The translations under genes were made by a program, and so were the position numbers. DNA of 64,000 nucleotides from Saturnia japonica (Eukaryota; Arthropoda; Insecta; Lepidoptera; Saturniidae). Positions 46,972 to 58,800 of the stretch are shown in pieces. The stretch covers positions 3,782,001-3,846,000 of the forward strand of contig CM065307.1 in NCBI GenBank assembly GCA_033032175.1. Direction: 5' to 3'. The notes below the pieces were generated by a model. That model had not been told where the DNA came from, ran no database searches, and saw only the letters and a program-made list of their open reading frames with translations. Position 1 is the first letter of the stretch. Every line of letters starts with the position of its first letter.

Positions 46972-47360
46972 GCTGAGCCCGTGGCTTCGCTCATGTGTAC
47001 TACAGAATGCCAACAATCGACCATACGCGCGAATCTTGCTCGCCCGCTCCCAGTTATTTTAAAGACAAAAATGCTTATTGTTGGTGTTCTTTAGAAGATA
47101 GACGTATACGGTCGCTGACTTTCTTGTAGGTATTTTTAATGTCCACAAATTGACTACTCAGCGTAAGCCATGCGCCCGAATTGTTCACCATGACCAGTTT
47201 TTTTTTTTAATTTGCGCGGAACCCTAATTAATTTTCTAAAATAAAACAGCCTAAGTTACTTCTTATAACATCTGGTATCTAACAGTGAAAATCCCGCCAA
47301 AATCGGTCCAACCGTTTCGGAGATTACGCTGAACAAACAGACAGAAAGACAGACAAAATT
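46972..47360 (+). repeat. Dispersed 'GCCCGTGGCTTCGCTC' repeat, copy 3
   Basis: It begins TGAGCCCGTGGCTTCGCTCA, contains AAAAATGCTTATTGTTGGTG and ends CAAACAGACAGAAAGACAGAC-like, matching 24628-24935 and carrying a longer 3' part. It sits in FARP intron 6. Confidence 0.65.
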
Positions 47361-47436
47361 TAAAAAAATAATGTTTTTTTGAAATAGGTATCATATATAC
47401 ACTTCAATTTTATTAATTGTATATATATAAACCTAC

Positions 47437-47597
47437 CTAAACGATGACCCTCTGGATATGACTCTTGTCTTGTGCCTCGGCAGTCGCGGTACAGTGGAAC
47501 ACCTGAAAAACCCATGATTCTCGACACACTTCTTCCAGAAGTTTTTGCATTCGTTACGCCCTTCGAAAAAGAACTCCACCACGTCCCTGTAGTAGCC
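47437..47597 (-). CDS. FARP/Cdep: FARP exon 6 (FERM F3 lobe end, FA start)
   Basis: It encodes GYYRDVVEFFFEGRNECKNF then WKKCVENHGFFRCSTVPRLP and RHKTRVISRGSSF. FWK-x-CVE-[NH]-H-x-FFR is the C-terminal helix of the FERM F3 (PTB-like) lobe. Phase 0 in, two bases out. Confidence 0.98.
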
Positions 47598-47789
47598 CTG
47601 TGAGAAATTAATAATTCAGATATAATTTTTTAAACAATAAAAGAATATGAACTTAATTTAATAATAGTTTAAATTTACTTTTTTCTTGACCCATATTATT
47701 ATTATTTAAAAAATGTTAATGTTTATTTATTAAAGAAAGACGAATTGTTTGGAATACAAATTCATTAGCCGCATCGTACGATGCCGCGA

Positions 47790-48172
47790 TCGCTGTGATT
47801 GGCAAATTGCACGGCAGGTGTATCGTTCGGTCCACCCCGCCCCCTAGCTTCGTCCACGGCTCGTACTCGCACGTAGGCCTGTCTGCTTCGTGCTTTGGCG
47901 GTGAACTCGCGTTTGTTTGTTTTGTACGAGTTACGTCATTCCGGACGTTGGGATAGCGCTGAGATATATGTGATTTACGGTGGTTGAAGTTTTTGCATTG
48001 TATAACTTTGAGTTGGTATCCCAGAACGATTTTGATGAACAGATTGTTTGCGTGATAGTGTCTTGTGGGATTTGTGGCTGCACACAGTTCACTCTACACA
48101 CATACTTCACAATCTGCAGTCCAGATTGACGGGGCAAGGTCAAGGTCACCGCCCGCTCCTGACGAGGTGAGT
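47790..48172 (+). promoter_or_regulatory. CG-rich, first-exon-like island antisense to FARP intron 5
   Basis: A GC-rich patch in AT-rich intron with an inverted CCAAT box (GATTGG), a GC-box-like CCCCGCCCCC, a CRE-like TTACGTCA, and at its right end a good donor (CTGACGAG|GTGAGTCT). This layout resembles a promoter plus non-coding first exon on the plus strand. No coding is claimed. It may instead be a decayed element. Confidence 0.3.
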
Positions 48173-48289
48173 CTCTTTTGTTTGTTGTTAGAATAATTAC
48201 TGTGTATCGCAGCAAAAGCTTCGAGAGGGATTGATGAAATTAAAGTATTAGCTTTTAAAAAATTACTTCAACACCATTGTTATCCTTAC

Positions 48290-48500
48290 AAGACGATAAG
48301 CGTTCAATACAAGTACAATAATAATAATTCCAGACATCACTATCACTCACATAATGATCCACCCTATATTAATATTAACCTTTTGGCAGTAAAACCTGCT
48401 TAACATGGGCCTTGAACTTGTTGTCCGGTAAATCAGTAATGTGCTTCGGAATCTTATTATAAAACCTAACAACACTATTACCTAAAATACTTTATTCTTA
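48290..48500 (-). mobile_element. LINE 3' UTR fragment
   Basis: It shares the order ATCACTATCACTCACATAAT, GGCAGTAAAACCTGCTTAAC and GTAATGTGCTT with 21110-21260, the UTR of the LINE fragment at 20890-21560. Confidence 0.6.
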
Positions 48501-48682
48501 CTAAATATAAAACACGGTACGACTAATTTATCTCTAATTCTCGTATTAACATTGTAACTGTACTAACATTGTGTTACAATTGTATCAACATTGTTTAAAC
48601 AACTTTGACAAAATCTCACGCACACTATTATCGTTTTTTATTCCACCGTATTTATCTATCTCGTTTATATAATGCTTCTTTT

Positions 48683-49010
48683 TCTTCCTGTTATGGCGCC
48701 GCAAAAAGCACTTGCCAGTGTCAATGTTTTCAAGCCTTCGTAAAATTTTCCTATATACAAAGTGGGGTCTTCTGACTCTCGTGGGGTGGTTCTCTTGTCA
48801 GAACTATCTTGGGAGTTTTTGTGACATCCCAAATTGCATGTTTTCCGCTTTATATTTATAATCCACTTCACTTATGCACAACAAACAAACTATATGACGC
48901 AATATGCCACCAATATTACATAATATAGGGTCAAAAAACCTAAGTTAATTAATTAAAAATAAAACCACAACATGTCACTTTAAGATCCCGCCAAAAACTC
49001 CTCGTTTACA
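48683..49010 (-). repeat. GAA-tailed interspersed repeat, minus copy
   Basis: The reverse complement begins GAGTTTTTGGCGGGATCTTA, holds GTGAAGTGGATTATAAATAT and ends GCGGCGCCATAACAGGAAGAA. Same family as 26340-26695. Confidence 0.65.
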
Positions 49011-49111
49011 TGAAACATATTTCTTTCTTTTTTCTCCCTATCTCTGACCAAATATCTATCATAGTCCTTTTTGAGTTAGAAACTTTGCGTTGCCGCGTTG
49101 TAAAACGTTGA

Positions 49112-49315
49112 ACTACAAGACAATTTTTAAAAAAAGAAAACCAAATTTAATGATTTTGAGGAATTTCGTGGCTTATCTACGAATTGAAAGGTCCAAAGCT
49201 AATGAAATTAAAATGGGATCACCGTTGAGGTATCCCCTTTCAAACGAAAACAGAATCATCAAAATTGATTAATAAACAAGAAGTTATGGCTGAACATCCA
49301 TAAAAAAAATTCTAG
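49112..49315 (+). repeat. Dispersed repeat shared with 57068-57275 and 23735-23935
   Basis: Blocks AAGACAATTTTTAAAAAAAG, AAATTAAAATGGGATCACCG, TTGAGGTATCCCC and AAGAAGTTATGGCTGAACAT recur in the same order. Confidence 0.6.
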
Positions 49316-49622
49316 TTTTACTACTTTATTGTGTTTTTAAAATAGTGATGTCACCAATCAGTACTAATTGTAAACCCGTATAAGATATTAATATAATAAT
49401 AATATAATATTTATTTCAATACAATACAATAATACAGTAGATCTCCGGTACCCGAACTAGGCAAAGAGCCTGTGACTCAGGTAATTCAAAATGATAACTT
49501 TTTTCAAGTCAGTTAAAAATTATACCTTAAAATTTTACTCTCTTTATGCTCAAATAAATTTCAATACTAAAATATGAAAGCTTATTATTTATGAAGAGTT
49601 GAATAGGAAAAAACCAACTCAC

Positions 49623-49801
49623 ATAGCCCTCCGGGTGCAATTTGATGAGGAACTTTTTCCTTTTAAACGATATCTTCCTGATCTTAGCCCAGCTGAAGGT
49701 ATTTATTTTGGTATAGCTCTGGAACACAACGATGCCCATGTGCGCGACAGCGAGGTTCAATGGCACATTCTCGTGATCCTTCGCGGGGTGCATTTTTATA
49801 C
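49623..49801 (-). CDS. FARP/Cdep: FARP exon 5 (FERM F3 lobe)
   Basis: It encodes (G)[20 protein letters not shown] then [20 protein letters not shown] and [19 protein letters not shown]. This is the F3 lobe. AKD-x-E-...LNLAVA-x-[MT]-GI-VFQ-[SG]-[FY]-TKIN-x-F-[SN]-WAK-[IV]-RK-[IL]-SFKRK is near-identical to vertebrate FARPs. Two bases in, phase 0 out (TAT|GTGAGT). Confidence 0.98.
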
Positions 49802-50018
49802 CTGCACGTACAGAAAAGAACTCAAAATAGAGGTGGATATAACTATCTCTGTATCTACACTACACTATCATAAAGAGGTTATTTAGTTGAGTTTGAGTTA
49901 AAGAAGTTGAGAGTGAATGGTAGTAAGAGGTAACCTGTGGAACTACTGAGCAGAGTGTAAAAATTGTGACTCAGCAAAATTTCTAAATAATTTATCTGTA
50001 AATATTTAAAGAACATAC

Positions 50019-50083
50019 CATATAATTCACATCGGCGCGCAGTCTCTAACAGATTCAAATCCGCTTCCGCTGGACTTTGACCG
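50019..50083 (-). CDS. FARP/Cdep: FARP exon 4 (FERM F2-F3 junction)
   Basis: A 65-nt exon encoding GQSPAEADLNLLETARRCEL then Y. It aligns with GQTPAESDFQLLEIAR-RLE-MYG. One base in (AT|C = Ile), one base out (G|GT = Gly). Confidence 0.97.
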
Positions 50084-50329
50084 CTGTAACAAAAAACGTT
50101 TACAAATACAGTACAAATTATTTGTTTCCTTTACCTAAATACTTACAGAACAATTATTATAACTAGATAGAGAGATAACTAAGGATCAAAATTTGGATAT
50201 GTCTTTATAGTAAGTAATAATGTATGGCGTTTATTGATGTTGTTATTTTAAGTAGATAAATGGTATGCGTGCGTGTTGATTTGTGCGTATTTTTGTCAGT
50301 TCTAAGGCGGCGATTATTTTTTTTCGTTT

Positions 50330-50650
50330 AGCGTTTTGGCCACAATCACACCTGATCCTTAAGTGACAAGGAGGCTCAAGATGGTAGCACGCTACGCCTA
50401 GTGGAAGACTAACTCTGAAGTGCAGCTACCGGAACACACCTATTGGTGTTTGGTGACAGATTTACAACTTGAGGGTGGTAGCTAGCCAGGCGGGCAGTAG
50501 AAAAAGCCCTACCACCATGCTATGGTTTCATTACGATGTTTTCTTTCACCGAAAGCTCAGACTCATTGCAGGGATTCAAACTCACGTCGATCGACGCGGA
50601 GTCCGTACACGCTACCAACCGGGCCATCATTTTGACGGAATTGCGAGTGC
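50330..50650 (-). mobile_element. tRNA-derived SINE, near full-length copy
   Basis: On the minus strand: head GGCCCGGTTGGTAGCGTGTA (A box-like), GTGAGTTTGAATCCC (B box-like), body GAGCTTTCGGTGAAAGAAAA, a middle CCACCCTCAAGTTGTAAATC and end TAAGGATCAGGTGTGATTG. Same family as 20545-20755 and 9880-10030. In FARP intron 3. Confidence 0.7.
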
Positions 50651-50930
50651 AACTTCAAGGACGCGTTACGTTTAGGCACATTCCGTTACATGAGAGAGAA
50701 GAAAGATAGAACGCGACAACCCAAAAGAGATTTAATGTGGCGGGTTTATCACCATGTACACGTATGGTGGTCGCGACCCAATTGGGTCCATCCTACCACC
50801 CAACTTGATTACTGGATATAAGCTGGCCGCAGTGGTACTGATGTACGGTGTTCGCGAACCAGTCGAACACAAATTCAGTTCAAGTGAGATTATTTTGACA
50901 AACGATGACAAAATAAATTGTATTTCATAC

Positions 50931-51054
50931 ATGTGTTTCTTGTGGTTCTCCATGATCCTTCGTTCGGACTCGGAGTCCTGACTGGGGAAGAACTTGTAAC
51001 CGCTCAGGTACGTGTGGTCCGGGTAATCTTCGGGGACGAAATCGCCACACTCCG
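50931..51054 (-). CDS. FARP/Cdep: FARP exon 3 (FERM F2 lobe)
   Basis: It encodes (A)ECGDFVPEDYPDHTYLSGYK then FFPSQDSESERRIMENHKKH. It corresponds to S-E-x-GD-[FY]-x-x-x-x-...H..Y....Y.P of FERM F2. Two bases in, two out (AT|GTATGA). Confidence 0.96.
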
Positions 51055-52133
51055 CTGCGAATAATTAAACGCATTATAATTAGATAGTGCCTCTAGTTAT
51101 TAGTAAAGCCAGACGTGAGCGAGCGGGGTCACGCATCGTTTTAAATTATTCATAATCGCTTTATTATTCAATTTATATCATGTACCCACCGTTATACTTA
51201 TTGAGCTAATTCCGGACATTCAAATATTCTGTAATCAGTGTCATTTATAATAGATACTAGGAAGGAGGCAGGAGGAAGTCTATCAGGAAAATTGTAAATA
51301 AATTACATATACAGACACGACAGATCTACAGATTTATTAATATTAGTTGTTACGAAGATTATATTAATCTATACAATATGTATCGAAAACCCCGTCGAAT
51401 CCGAAGGGGGTACATGGGTACCCCAATGAAATTACCAAATTAAAATATCAAAATGTTATTTATTATGAAAATATAAATGTTATTGAGATTTCAAATTAAC
51501 ATATTTAGTTTTAGTTTCCCTAAAATTTAGCAAATTTTTAAAAAGTGATAACACCGTCGCCAGCCCCGACTCGGCGCTGCGGTCCGTTTGATCGTATGCC
51601 GTAACCTGCGCTGCGCCTCTTCTATTGCCATGTAAGTTTCCTCATTTAACTAATTTTTTTACATTTTATAAAGGGGTATTTTTTATTTATAATCTGAGAG
51701 ATAACATAAACAGAATATTATCTCGATACTTAATAACACCTTCACGGATCCGACGGGATTTTCAATACATATTGTGTATCATAATTATAATCATTTATTG
51801 TTTACAATGCAATACATCAAATATGGCTGAACCCTGTAACCTGAACTAGGTATAACCACCTGTGATTAAGATAACAGTGTCTTCCCCGATATACAAATAC
51901 TTGTTTCTTTACTCTCACATTAGGAATTTAAAGATTTAAAAAAAAAATTAGGCAAACTAAAAAAAACATTAAAAATATCAGTGCCTGTGTGTGTGTATAT
52001 ATATAAATAAAAAATCGACTACATCTAATTTATTAACTCTGATCCTGGGAATGACATATATAGCAATTTTACGTACATTTAAAAGCCAACGGGTTTAATC
52101 AGCAACTAACTATGGAAGTAACAAAGAACCAAC

Positions 52134-52356
52134 CTTGAACGATATAACTGGCCATCAATGCGGCCGTGTTCTCGTTACACTGTATGCAGCCCTGTGCGAG
52201 GTCTCGCTTCACTTGCAAACAGAACAGGTACCGGGTGAACTCCTCCTCCAGCCGAGCTGGGTCCGGCGTGTAGAACTTCACGCAGAACCGCAGCGTCGGC
52301 TCCAGCATCGACAGCCCGACTTGCCGGCACATCGGTTTCTCCAAATCCAGCCAGTA
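52134..52356 (-). CDS. FARP/Cdep: FARP exon 2 (FERM F1-F2)
   Basis: It encodes YWLDLEKPMCRQVGLSMLEP, then TLRFCVKFYTPDPARLEEEF, TRYLFCLQVKRDLAQGCIQC and NENTAALMASYIVQ. WLDL-x-KP...VKF-[YF]-x-PDP-x-x-L-x-EE-x-TRY-LF-LQVK-x-DLA-x-G is the FERM F1-F2 core. Phase 0 in, one base out (CAAG|GTTGGT). Confidence 0.98.
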
Positions 52357-55300
52357 CTGGCAAACGATACACCAATATTAACTAATTATGTAGGTACATA
52401 CAAATATAATCTATATAAATACCAAGTCTTAATTTAACAAATGATTTTTCAAAACAAGCTTTTATCGTCAAAACTGGCTATAATAATTAAATGCTCATAC
52501 AATATTTCGTGTTGAGGAGTTCCTCGTGGAAAGCCAACCCTGGGGGCAGCAGTCAGGCTATGACGCAATTAAAAGCGGGTAATCAAGATTCAATGTGTTT
52601 ACAAAATTTCGTGTCTAAGTTGTTGACAGTTAAGGAGTTATTTGGTCAGGAGCCAATCCTGGATGTCGATTTAGGTCATGCTTACCATCAAAATGTATTG
52701 TCATCTGAATTTAACAAACATGTAAAAATTAAACTCCGTAGAATAAGAGGAAGTGATTCTAATTCAGCTAGCAAGATTTGAACCAAACAAACTATTAACA
52801 TACAGAAATTGCAAGTTTAAATAAAAGCTTATAAAAATTAAATGCTTTCGTCGGTAAGGGGATCAATCGAAAACGGCTTGACCGATTTGGTTATTGCTTT
52901 GTTTTAACATGTTCGTTATAGCTCGTTTTCATGATAAGAAAAATTGGAAAAGATTTCCGGATTTAAAAAAAAATTAGGATTAGTTAGTTGAAAGTCATTT
53001 TTTCTATCAGATTCTTGTATGGACTAAAGACTCATATCCTATATCTTTTGCGTAATTATTTTTGTTTTAATTATGACAATGGAAAAGTAATTAGGAATAA
53101 ACAGGATAGGTGGCGCTGTGGTCGAGTTATCGGCCATTGGGAAAAGCAGAATAACGTCTGCCGGAACAGCTAATTTTAAATACAAATAAATATGAGCACA
53201 CAATTTCACACACGGCCATTTAATTCCAAACTAAGCAAAGCCTGTATTATGGTAACTAAACAACTGATGTACTATACATAATATATATACATAGATATTT
53301 AACACCCAGACGCACAACATACAATAAAATTACACTCATCACATAAAAGTCAGTCATGAGCTGGTATCCAACCCGCAACCTCTCTACTCAATCGAGCTTA
53401 CCTACCACTACGCCACGAGGCCTGATGGGATTCAGACATGATGATGATTTTTGCGTTACATTCGTTACAATATCAGTGATCAGTCTTGATATTTTTTTAT
53501 GTCCTTGTAAAAATTTGTAGACCACGAGCAACAAAACCTACTATACCAGTTACTGAACGTGAGTTCAGGTGTCAATCTGGAGTAAAGTAACGGTTGTTGT
53601 TATTGTTTACCAAGGCTTTCGACTGAATTATACACATTTTTTAATAGAAATGTACAATGTTATTATATTGTACTGAATTCGGTGCTAAATTCAAGTTAAG
53701 AAGTGCAAAGATTCATACTCTGATAAGCTTTTCTGGTGTCATTACGAATGTATATACGTTAAATCTAGCTTGTCTAGTTATACCTACAACAATTTTAAAC
53801 TGTGTAAAACCCAATTAAATTAAATGCAATACGTCTTTCAAATATAGTCGGTAGTGACAATACGATAAATATGTAAAAAATTTATAACAGAACACAAGCC
53901 GTTATAATATTGGATTGAGTGCATGCATTGCAACCATTAATAAGGTTTCACGGAGTGCCACTTGTACATATCAGATTACATCACAGTTATGTGTTTGCCA
54001 ATTTAGTATGGACATGTGTAGGTATAATAATAATTAATCAGTTTTTATGAACCATTTATATATTTTGTAATATATTAATAAAAAATATTATTCACCCACG
54101 ATTGTATATTTACTACCTATTTGTACCGTAACTTTTAGTCAACTTTTAAAATAGCATTTTAAACACTTTTTATGTTGAAAACAATACGCGTGAATTAATA
54201 TTTATTCATTATTACACCTTTTTAAAGAATATAAAATCGTTTTTTAATTTTTTTAATAAAATATGCCAGGAAAACGCTAGAATTATAGTCAAGTGGCCAC
54301 ATGTGACGTCATCCTTAAATAAATAAAGGTATTATATCCAAAGTTAATTTTAATAGAATTTCAATTATGAACTTTTTTTCAACACCTACATAATTTAAAA
54401 GGCACTATTTCCAAACATGCAGTAAATTTCCAGCCACATTTGATAATCTATAAACACTTAACTTTGTATATTTATTGAACGATGGCATTACCATGTTACT
54501 AGGAGAGGCAGAACAAAACTCATTGCCCATCATAGAAAAATCGATAGTATTAAAGCAATATACCGTTTTTATACTTTTAATCTTGAAATAAAATATTTGT
54601 CTCCTATTGACTGATCAGCTGGCTGACGGCCCCACTACTGCCTAGGAAAATTCGCTAGCTACTTAATGGGCGTCAACTTCTTCTAATTGTCGCTTCCAGT
54701 AACATGACTCGCAAACAAAGACATCCCAATTGTCCGAAAGATAAAATTACATAAATATCCTTTTGTTTCTTAAGTTCTATTGTTTTGGGCTTTTAATAAT
54801 CGATCAATATTATTGAATAAAGAAATTTAATTTTTTAAACTTACTGTCAACTTGCTTATTTGCAAGCCAAATAATACTACATCTCTATAAATTTAAAATC
54901 TGTGAATGAAGAGAAATCTTGCTAGTTATCAGGTGGTAACAATACTATTGAAATAAACAGTTACGACTCTGTCAGTCTGAAATTTAGAGTCCACGTGAGA
55001 TAGTTGTATGCTCATTTCAAGAACCATCCTATTTTTACCCCTTAGGGAATGCCTTTTTTTAAATCATTTTTTAGTGCTCACCTACTTTATTATTATTTTT
55101 AAATAAATTTACTGCTATTAAAAGGAAACATACACACACATACATCAGTCAACAACATCGGTTTTAGCCAAAGATTTCAGTTTTGTGAAAAAAAAAAAAC
55201 TATAACCCTACGAAAATTTTAAATTATTATTTACAAATCGTTAAATTATAATTTTACGATTGTGTATTATAAAGGAACTCATATACTATATTGCATTTAA

Positions 55301-55518
55301 GAAACACTTAAGAATTTTCGAAAGTATACATTAACTTCTTGACACTTAGATACTTCATTGGCCAGTATGTTAATTTTATCACTATAGTGCGCAATATAAA
55401 TTGAAAAAAATATGTTTCACTGACCCTACTTAGCTAGTACACGAGCAGGAAGAAGAGTACGCGCAAGTTGCCGAGTTGCGGTTAAAATAATAATATGATA
55501 AAGCCAACGTACCCATAC
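52357..55518 (-). other. FARP intron 1-2 region (visible first intron)
   Basis: AT-rich. It contains a tRNA-derived SINE at 53100-53440. A 96-residue plus-strand frame at 52491-52781 has no recognisable features. Nothing else supported. Confidence 0.6.
53100..53440 (-). mobile_element. Second tRNA-derived SINE family
   Basis: On the minus strand it starts GGCCTCGTGGCGTAGTGGTA (A box-like) with GGTTGCGGGTTGGATACC (B box-like) about 30 bases on. The body runs to GGCCGATAACTCGACCACAG-CGCCACC. Distinct from the 50330-50650 family. Confidence 0.65.
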
Positions 55519-55623
55519 CTTCGTCCCGTTGGTGTCCTGGTACTCGAGTCCGAAGTAGTCCGCTTCGAGTAGGTGCAGTTGCCGGCACACCTGGTCGAAC
55601 AGCACCCGACCTAGTGCTTTCGA
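55519..55623 (-). CDS. FARP/Cdep: FARP first visible exon (FERM F1 lobe)
   Basis: It encodes SKALGRVLFDQVCRQLHLLE then ADYFGLEYQDTNGTK, the F1 (ubiquitin-like) lobe with the LLE-x-DYFGLE-[YF]-x-D motif. Phase 0 both ends; acceptor TTTTGTTCCAG, donor AAG|GTATGG. The residues normally preceding it (beta1-beta2 of F1 and the N-terminus) must lie in an upstream exon, which I could not find up to 64 kb, so the gene is partial here. The protein is expected at the plasma membrane through FERM and PH contacts, with the DH domain acting on Rac/Cdc42-type GTPases (family knowledge). Confidence 0.97.
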
Positions 55624-57067
55624 CTGGAACAAAATATGAACAGTATAATTTATGAAAGTAAATTTTTATTCTATAGGAACTTTTTTATTACTATGTACAA
55701 CATAATGCTGCTATATGATTATTTTTAGCTTTATACAAAAGTTATTAAATATAAAACAACTTCCGTTTCAATCGGTGTATCCGGTGCATAGTTTTGCTAA
55801 ACACAAATTGTATTGTAAAAGGATTAGCTGAATCATGTTAAAACCAGGATTTTACAAGGAATTCCTTGTAAAGACTTTAATGTATTTCTCTGATACTAAG
55901 CCTGTGGTTTTATACTTCGTTGTATTGTATTATTATTCTCGGTTTTCACCATAATATATATTTTATTAAATAGAACTCTAGCTGACCTGTGAGAATATTT
56001 CGCACATTACACGTACTTATGTATCTACATATCTATATATGACGTATCTACGTCACACGTAGCAATCAAACAGCGGTCTGTCATATTAGAAACAAATTGT
56101 TATTAGAAGTCGCCTCCTAAATGTTAGTTGAAAATTATATTTCCATTATAAATTTATTTTATGTTTAGAATTTATTTTTTAATAAAAACTTCATTTTAAA
56201 CTATTGGTATGTTTTTCGTCAATAGCGGGGAACAAAAACTTTGAAATTAAAATTTGGTTTGAGTCATTAATTCTGATGAAGAATTATGGGAAACATGGCG
56301 TTACCATAAAGAAATATTTAATATTTAAATCAAATCTGTGTTTGAGAAATAAAGAGATAATGACCAATGACCTAACTAAGAACAACATGTTAAAACCCAA
56401 AATTACACCTCAAAAATATCGTTTTATAAATTTCATATAAGTGTAAATCTGTAGGTACCTATAGTCAGTAGATAGTAATATCATTTTGGAAAAAAAATAC
56501 ATTGTTCACGTATCTAAAATGAATTATAAGTAGTGAACTGTTGTAACTTGCAATACTCAACTGTTCGTCATATTAGAAGCCTTATCGTATTACTTGGGCA
56601 ATATATTTCAACTATAAAATTACCACATCAACTACATATATATTACAGATATGTGTAACCACAATAGAACAATCCACAGAAAAGGAGATTTAAAGAAACT
56701 CAGTTTTCAGGCATAAGGTGTTGTCTTGTGCTGGTAAAAATTTAATATTAATTAAGTTATAGAAATTTTTAATATAAAATCTATAAAGCAATGTTAACAG
56801 GTCTTCCACTGAAAAGTAAGACTAAACTGAGATGAATTGCCTTTAAATGCATGTTGAATGGTATTAAAAAATCAAACAACGTATAACAATTAACATAATA
56901 GATGCTGTATGACATTGAAAAATAACCGTGTATACTATAAACAAAGGGAAAATGCTAAAATGCTATGGAGCGGTTAAAAGACAATAGGATATTCATAGAA
57001 AGAGATATTATGACATCATAATAATATATAGTTTGAACACAAGAAAAATATATCACAGATATATAAA

Positions 57068-57275
57068 AGACAATTTTTTACAAAAAAGAAAACCAACTTC
57101 AATGATTTTGAAGAGTCCCCTGGTGTATCTTTCAAAGTTGAAAGTCCAATGTCAATAAAATTAAAATGGGACCAACCCTTGAGGTATCCCCCCTATCCAA
57201 CAAAAATCATCCAAATCGATTCATAAACAAAGAAGTTATGACTGAACATTCATAAAAAAAATACATTCGACATTT
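57068..57275 (+). repeat. Dispersed repeat shared with 49112-49315
   Basis: Shares AGACAATTTTTTACAAAAAA, AAATTAAAATGGGACCAACC, TTGAGGTATCCCCCC and AAGAAGTTATGACTGAACAT. Confidence 0.6.
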
Positions 57276-58484
57276 CACAATTTCACAACCTCCGTCATTT
57301 TTTAAAGTCGATTAAATACTAACAAGAATGTATTAGATGCATTAAGTTTATTGCAATAGATTAGAATTAAATAAATAAACAATTTGATCAATGAATTAAG
57401 ATTTTTTTCTAATTTAATGTTTTCTAATTACAATAAAGCACAAAAATATTGAAGTATGTATTCGTTAACTAAAGATAAATAAGGAAAGTATATTAATAAA
57501 ATACACAGCTCAGAAAAGTAAACGTTATGCCAAGCATTTCATTGCGATTTGTTTAATATCCTAACAACCAAACCGGACTGATGGGTGAGACGCGGACGTG
57601 ATGGATGGACAGACAGGTGATATGTGATAACCGTAAGGCATATATGTAAGTGGTGTCAGGAAGAAGACAGTATAAAATTGTTTTAGATAAATAAACTGCA
57701 TAAAGAAAAAAACGCAATCACCTCTAGTATGTACACGTATTTCAAAATACATTATTTAATAGATTAATGATAAGATTTTAAATTATTAATAAAAATTAGG
57801 GATAATATCCGTCTTAACTGAAGGTTGGCCGAAACCTAAATTCCATTCATTTTAGTTAAATTAAACCGAAGTTCGGAAGTTATGCCGAACTTCGGTATGT
57901 ACTTAGTGCTGACAAAGTAAAAATGGTACAATGGTCTCTATTTAATCATAGAATAAATAAGTGATAGAGTAGGTTCACTGTTTTCGTGATAATTAGTACA
58001 TCAATCTCGGGATTTACAACAAATCTCAAAAAACACAAGAAGACATATATGTCCAAATGTCAATTTTGCCATAGATTTGAGATTCTGGCCTTATAAGTAC
58101 TCGACAAATAAAATCTTCTGATTTTTATTTAAATTCATGTATTTTTCCACTCGCAGAAAAACGTACAATATACTGGTTATGTAAAGGTTGCAACAGAAAT
58201 GACAAGCCTTAGAGCCAAAATTGAAACGAACTTCGGTGAAACTTCGGCTTTGGTATGAACCACATTCGGTCTATCTCAGATAAAAATATAAAAATAAACG
58301 TTAATAAAAATGACTTGTGACCAAGAGCTGAACGTCTGGACAGCGTACACCGGACAGTGGCAAGGGGAAATGCTCAGGGGGACAATCACACATAAATAAA
58401 CACGTCACCAGTAAACTGGATAATGGTCCTAAATATTACCGAGGTGGACATCTTGTTAAACAATTGACGATATAAGATAACATT

Positions 58485-58800
58485 GTAAAGAATTTTTGGC
58501 GGGATCTTAAGATGCCATGTAGTGGTTTTTGTCTTTCATTCATTTTGTTTTGTTTAACCCGACATTGTACCATTTTGAATAATAAAGTTTGGTTATTGTG
58601 CACAAGTGAAGTGGATTGAAAATAACAGCATGGACCATGAATTCCGAGATGCCACAAAAACTTCCTAGAAAGTTCGAACAGGGAGCCCGCCATCTTATTA
58701 GGTTACTGAAATCGTCTCAAAACTCTAATTCACTTGATAATGGCCGTAATGGTTTCAATAAAGAGGACTAGTTGCCAAGTTATGAAGAAGAAGAAAAACA
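58485..58800 (+). repeat. GAA-tailed interspersed repeat, copy
   Basis: It begins GAATTTTTGGCGGGATCTTA, contains GTGCACAAGTGAAGTGGATT and ends ATGAAGAAGAAGAAAAAC. Same family as 26340-26695. Confidence 0.65.

Noticed and set aside
50469..50675. Plus-strand 68-residue frame
   Set aside because: Lies inside a tRNA-derived SINE copy.
57561..57752. Minus-strand frame as candidate FARP N-terminal exon
   Set aside because: The sequence does not show the expected F1 start pattern (KLV-x-I-...-MLDD-x-...-F-x-[VL]) and has no donor in phase 0.
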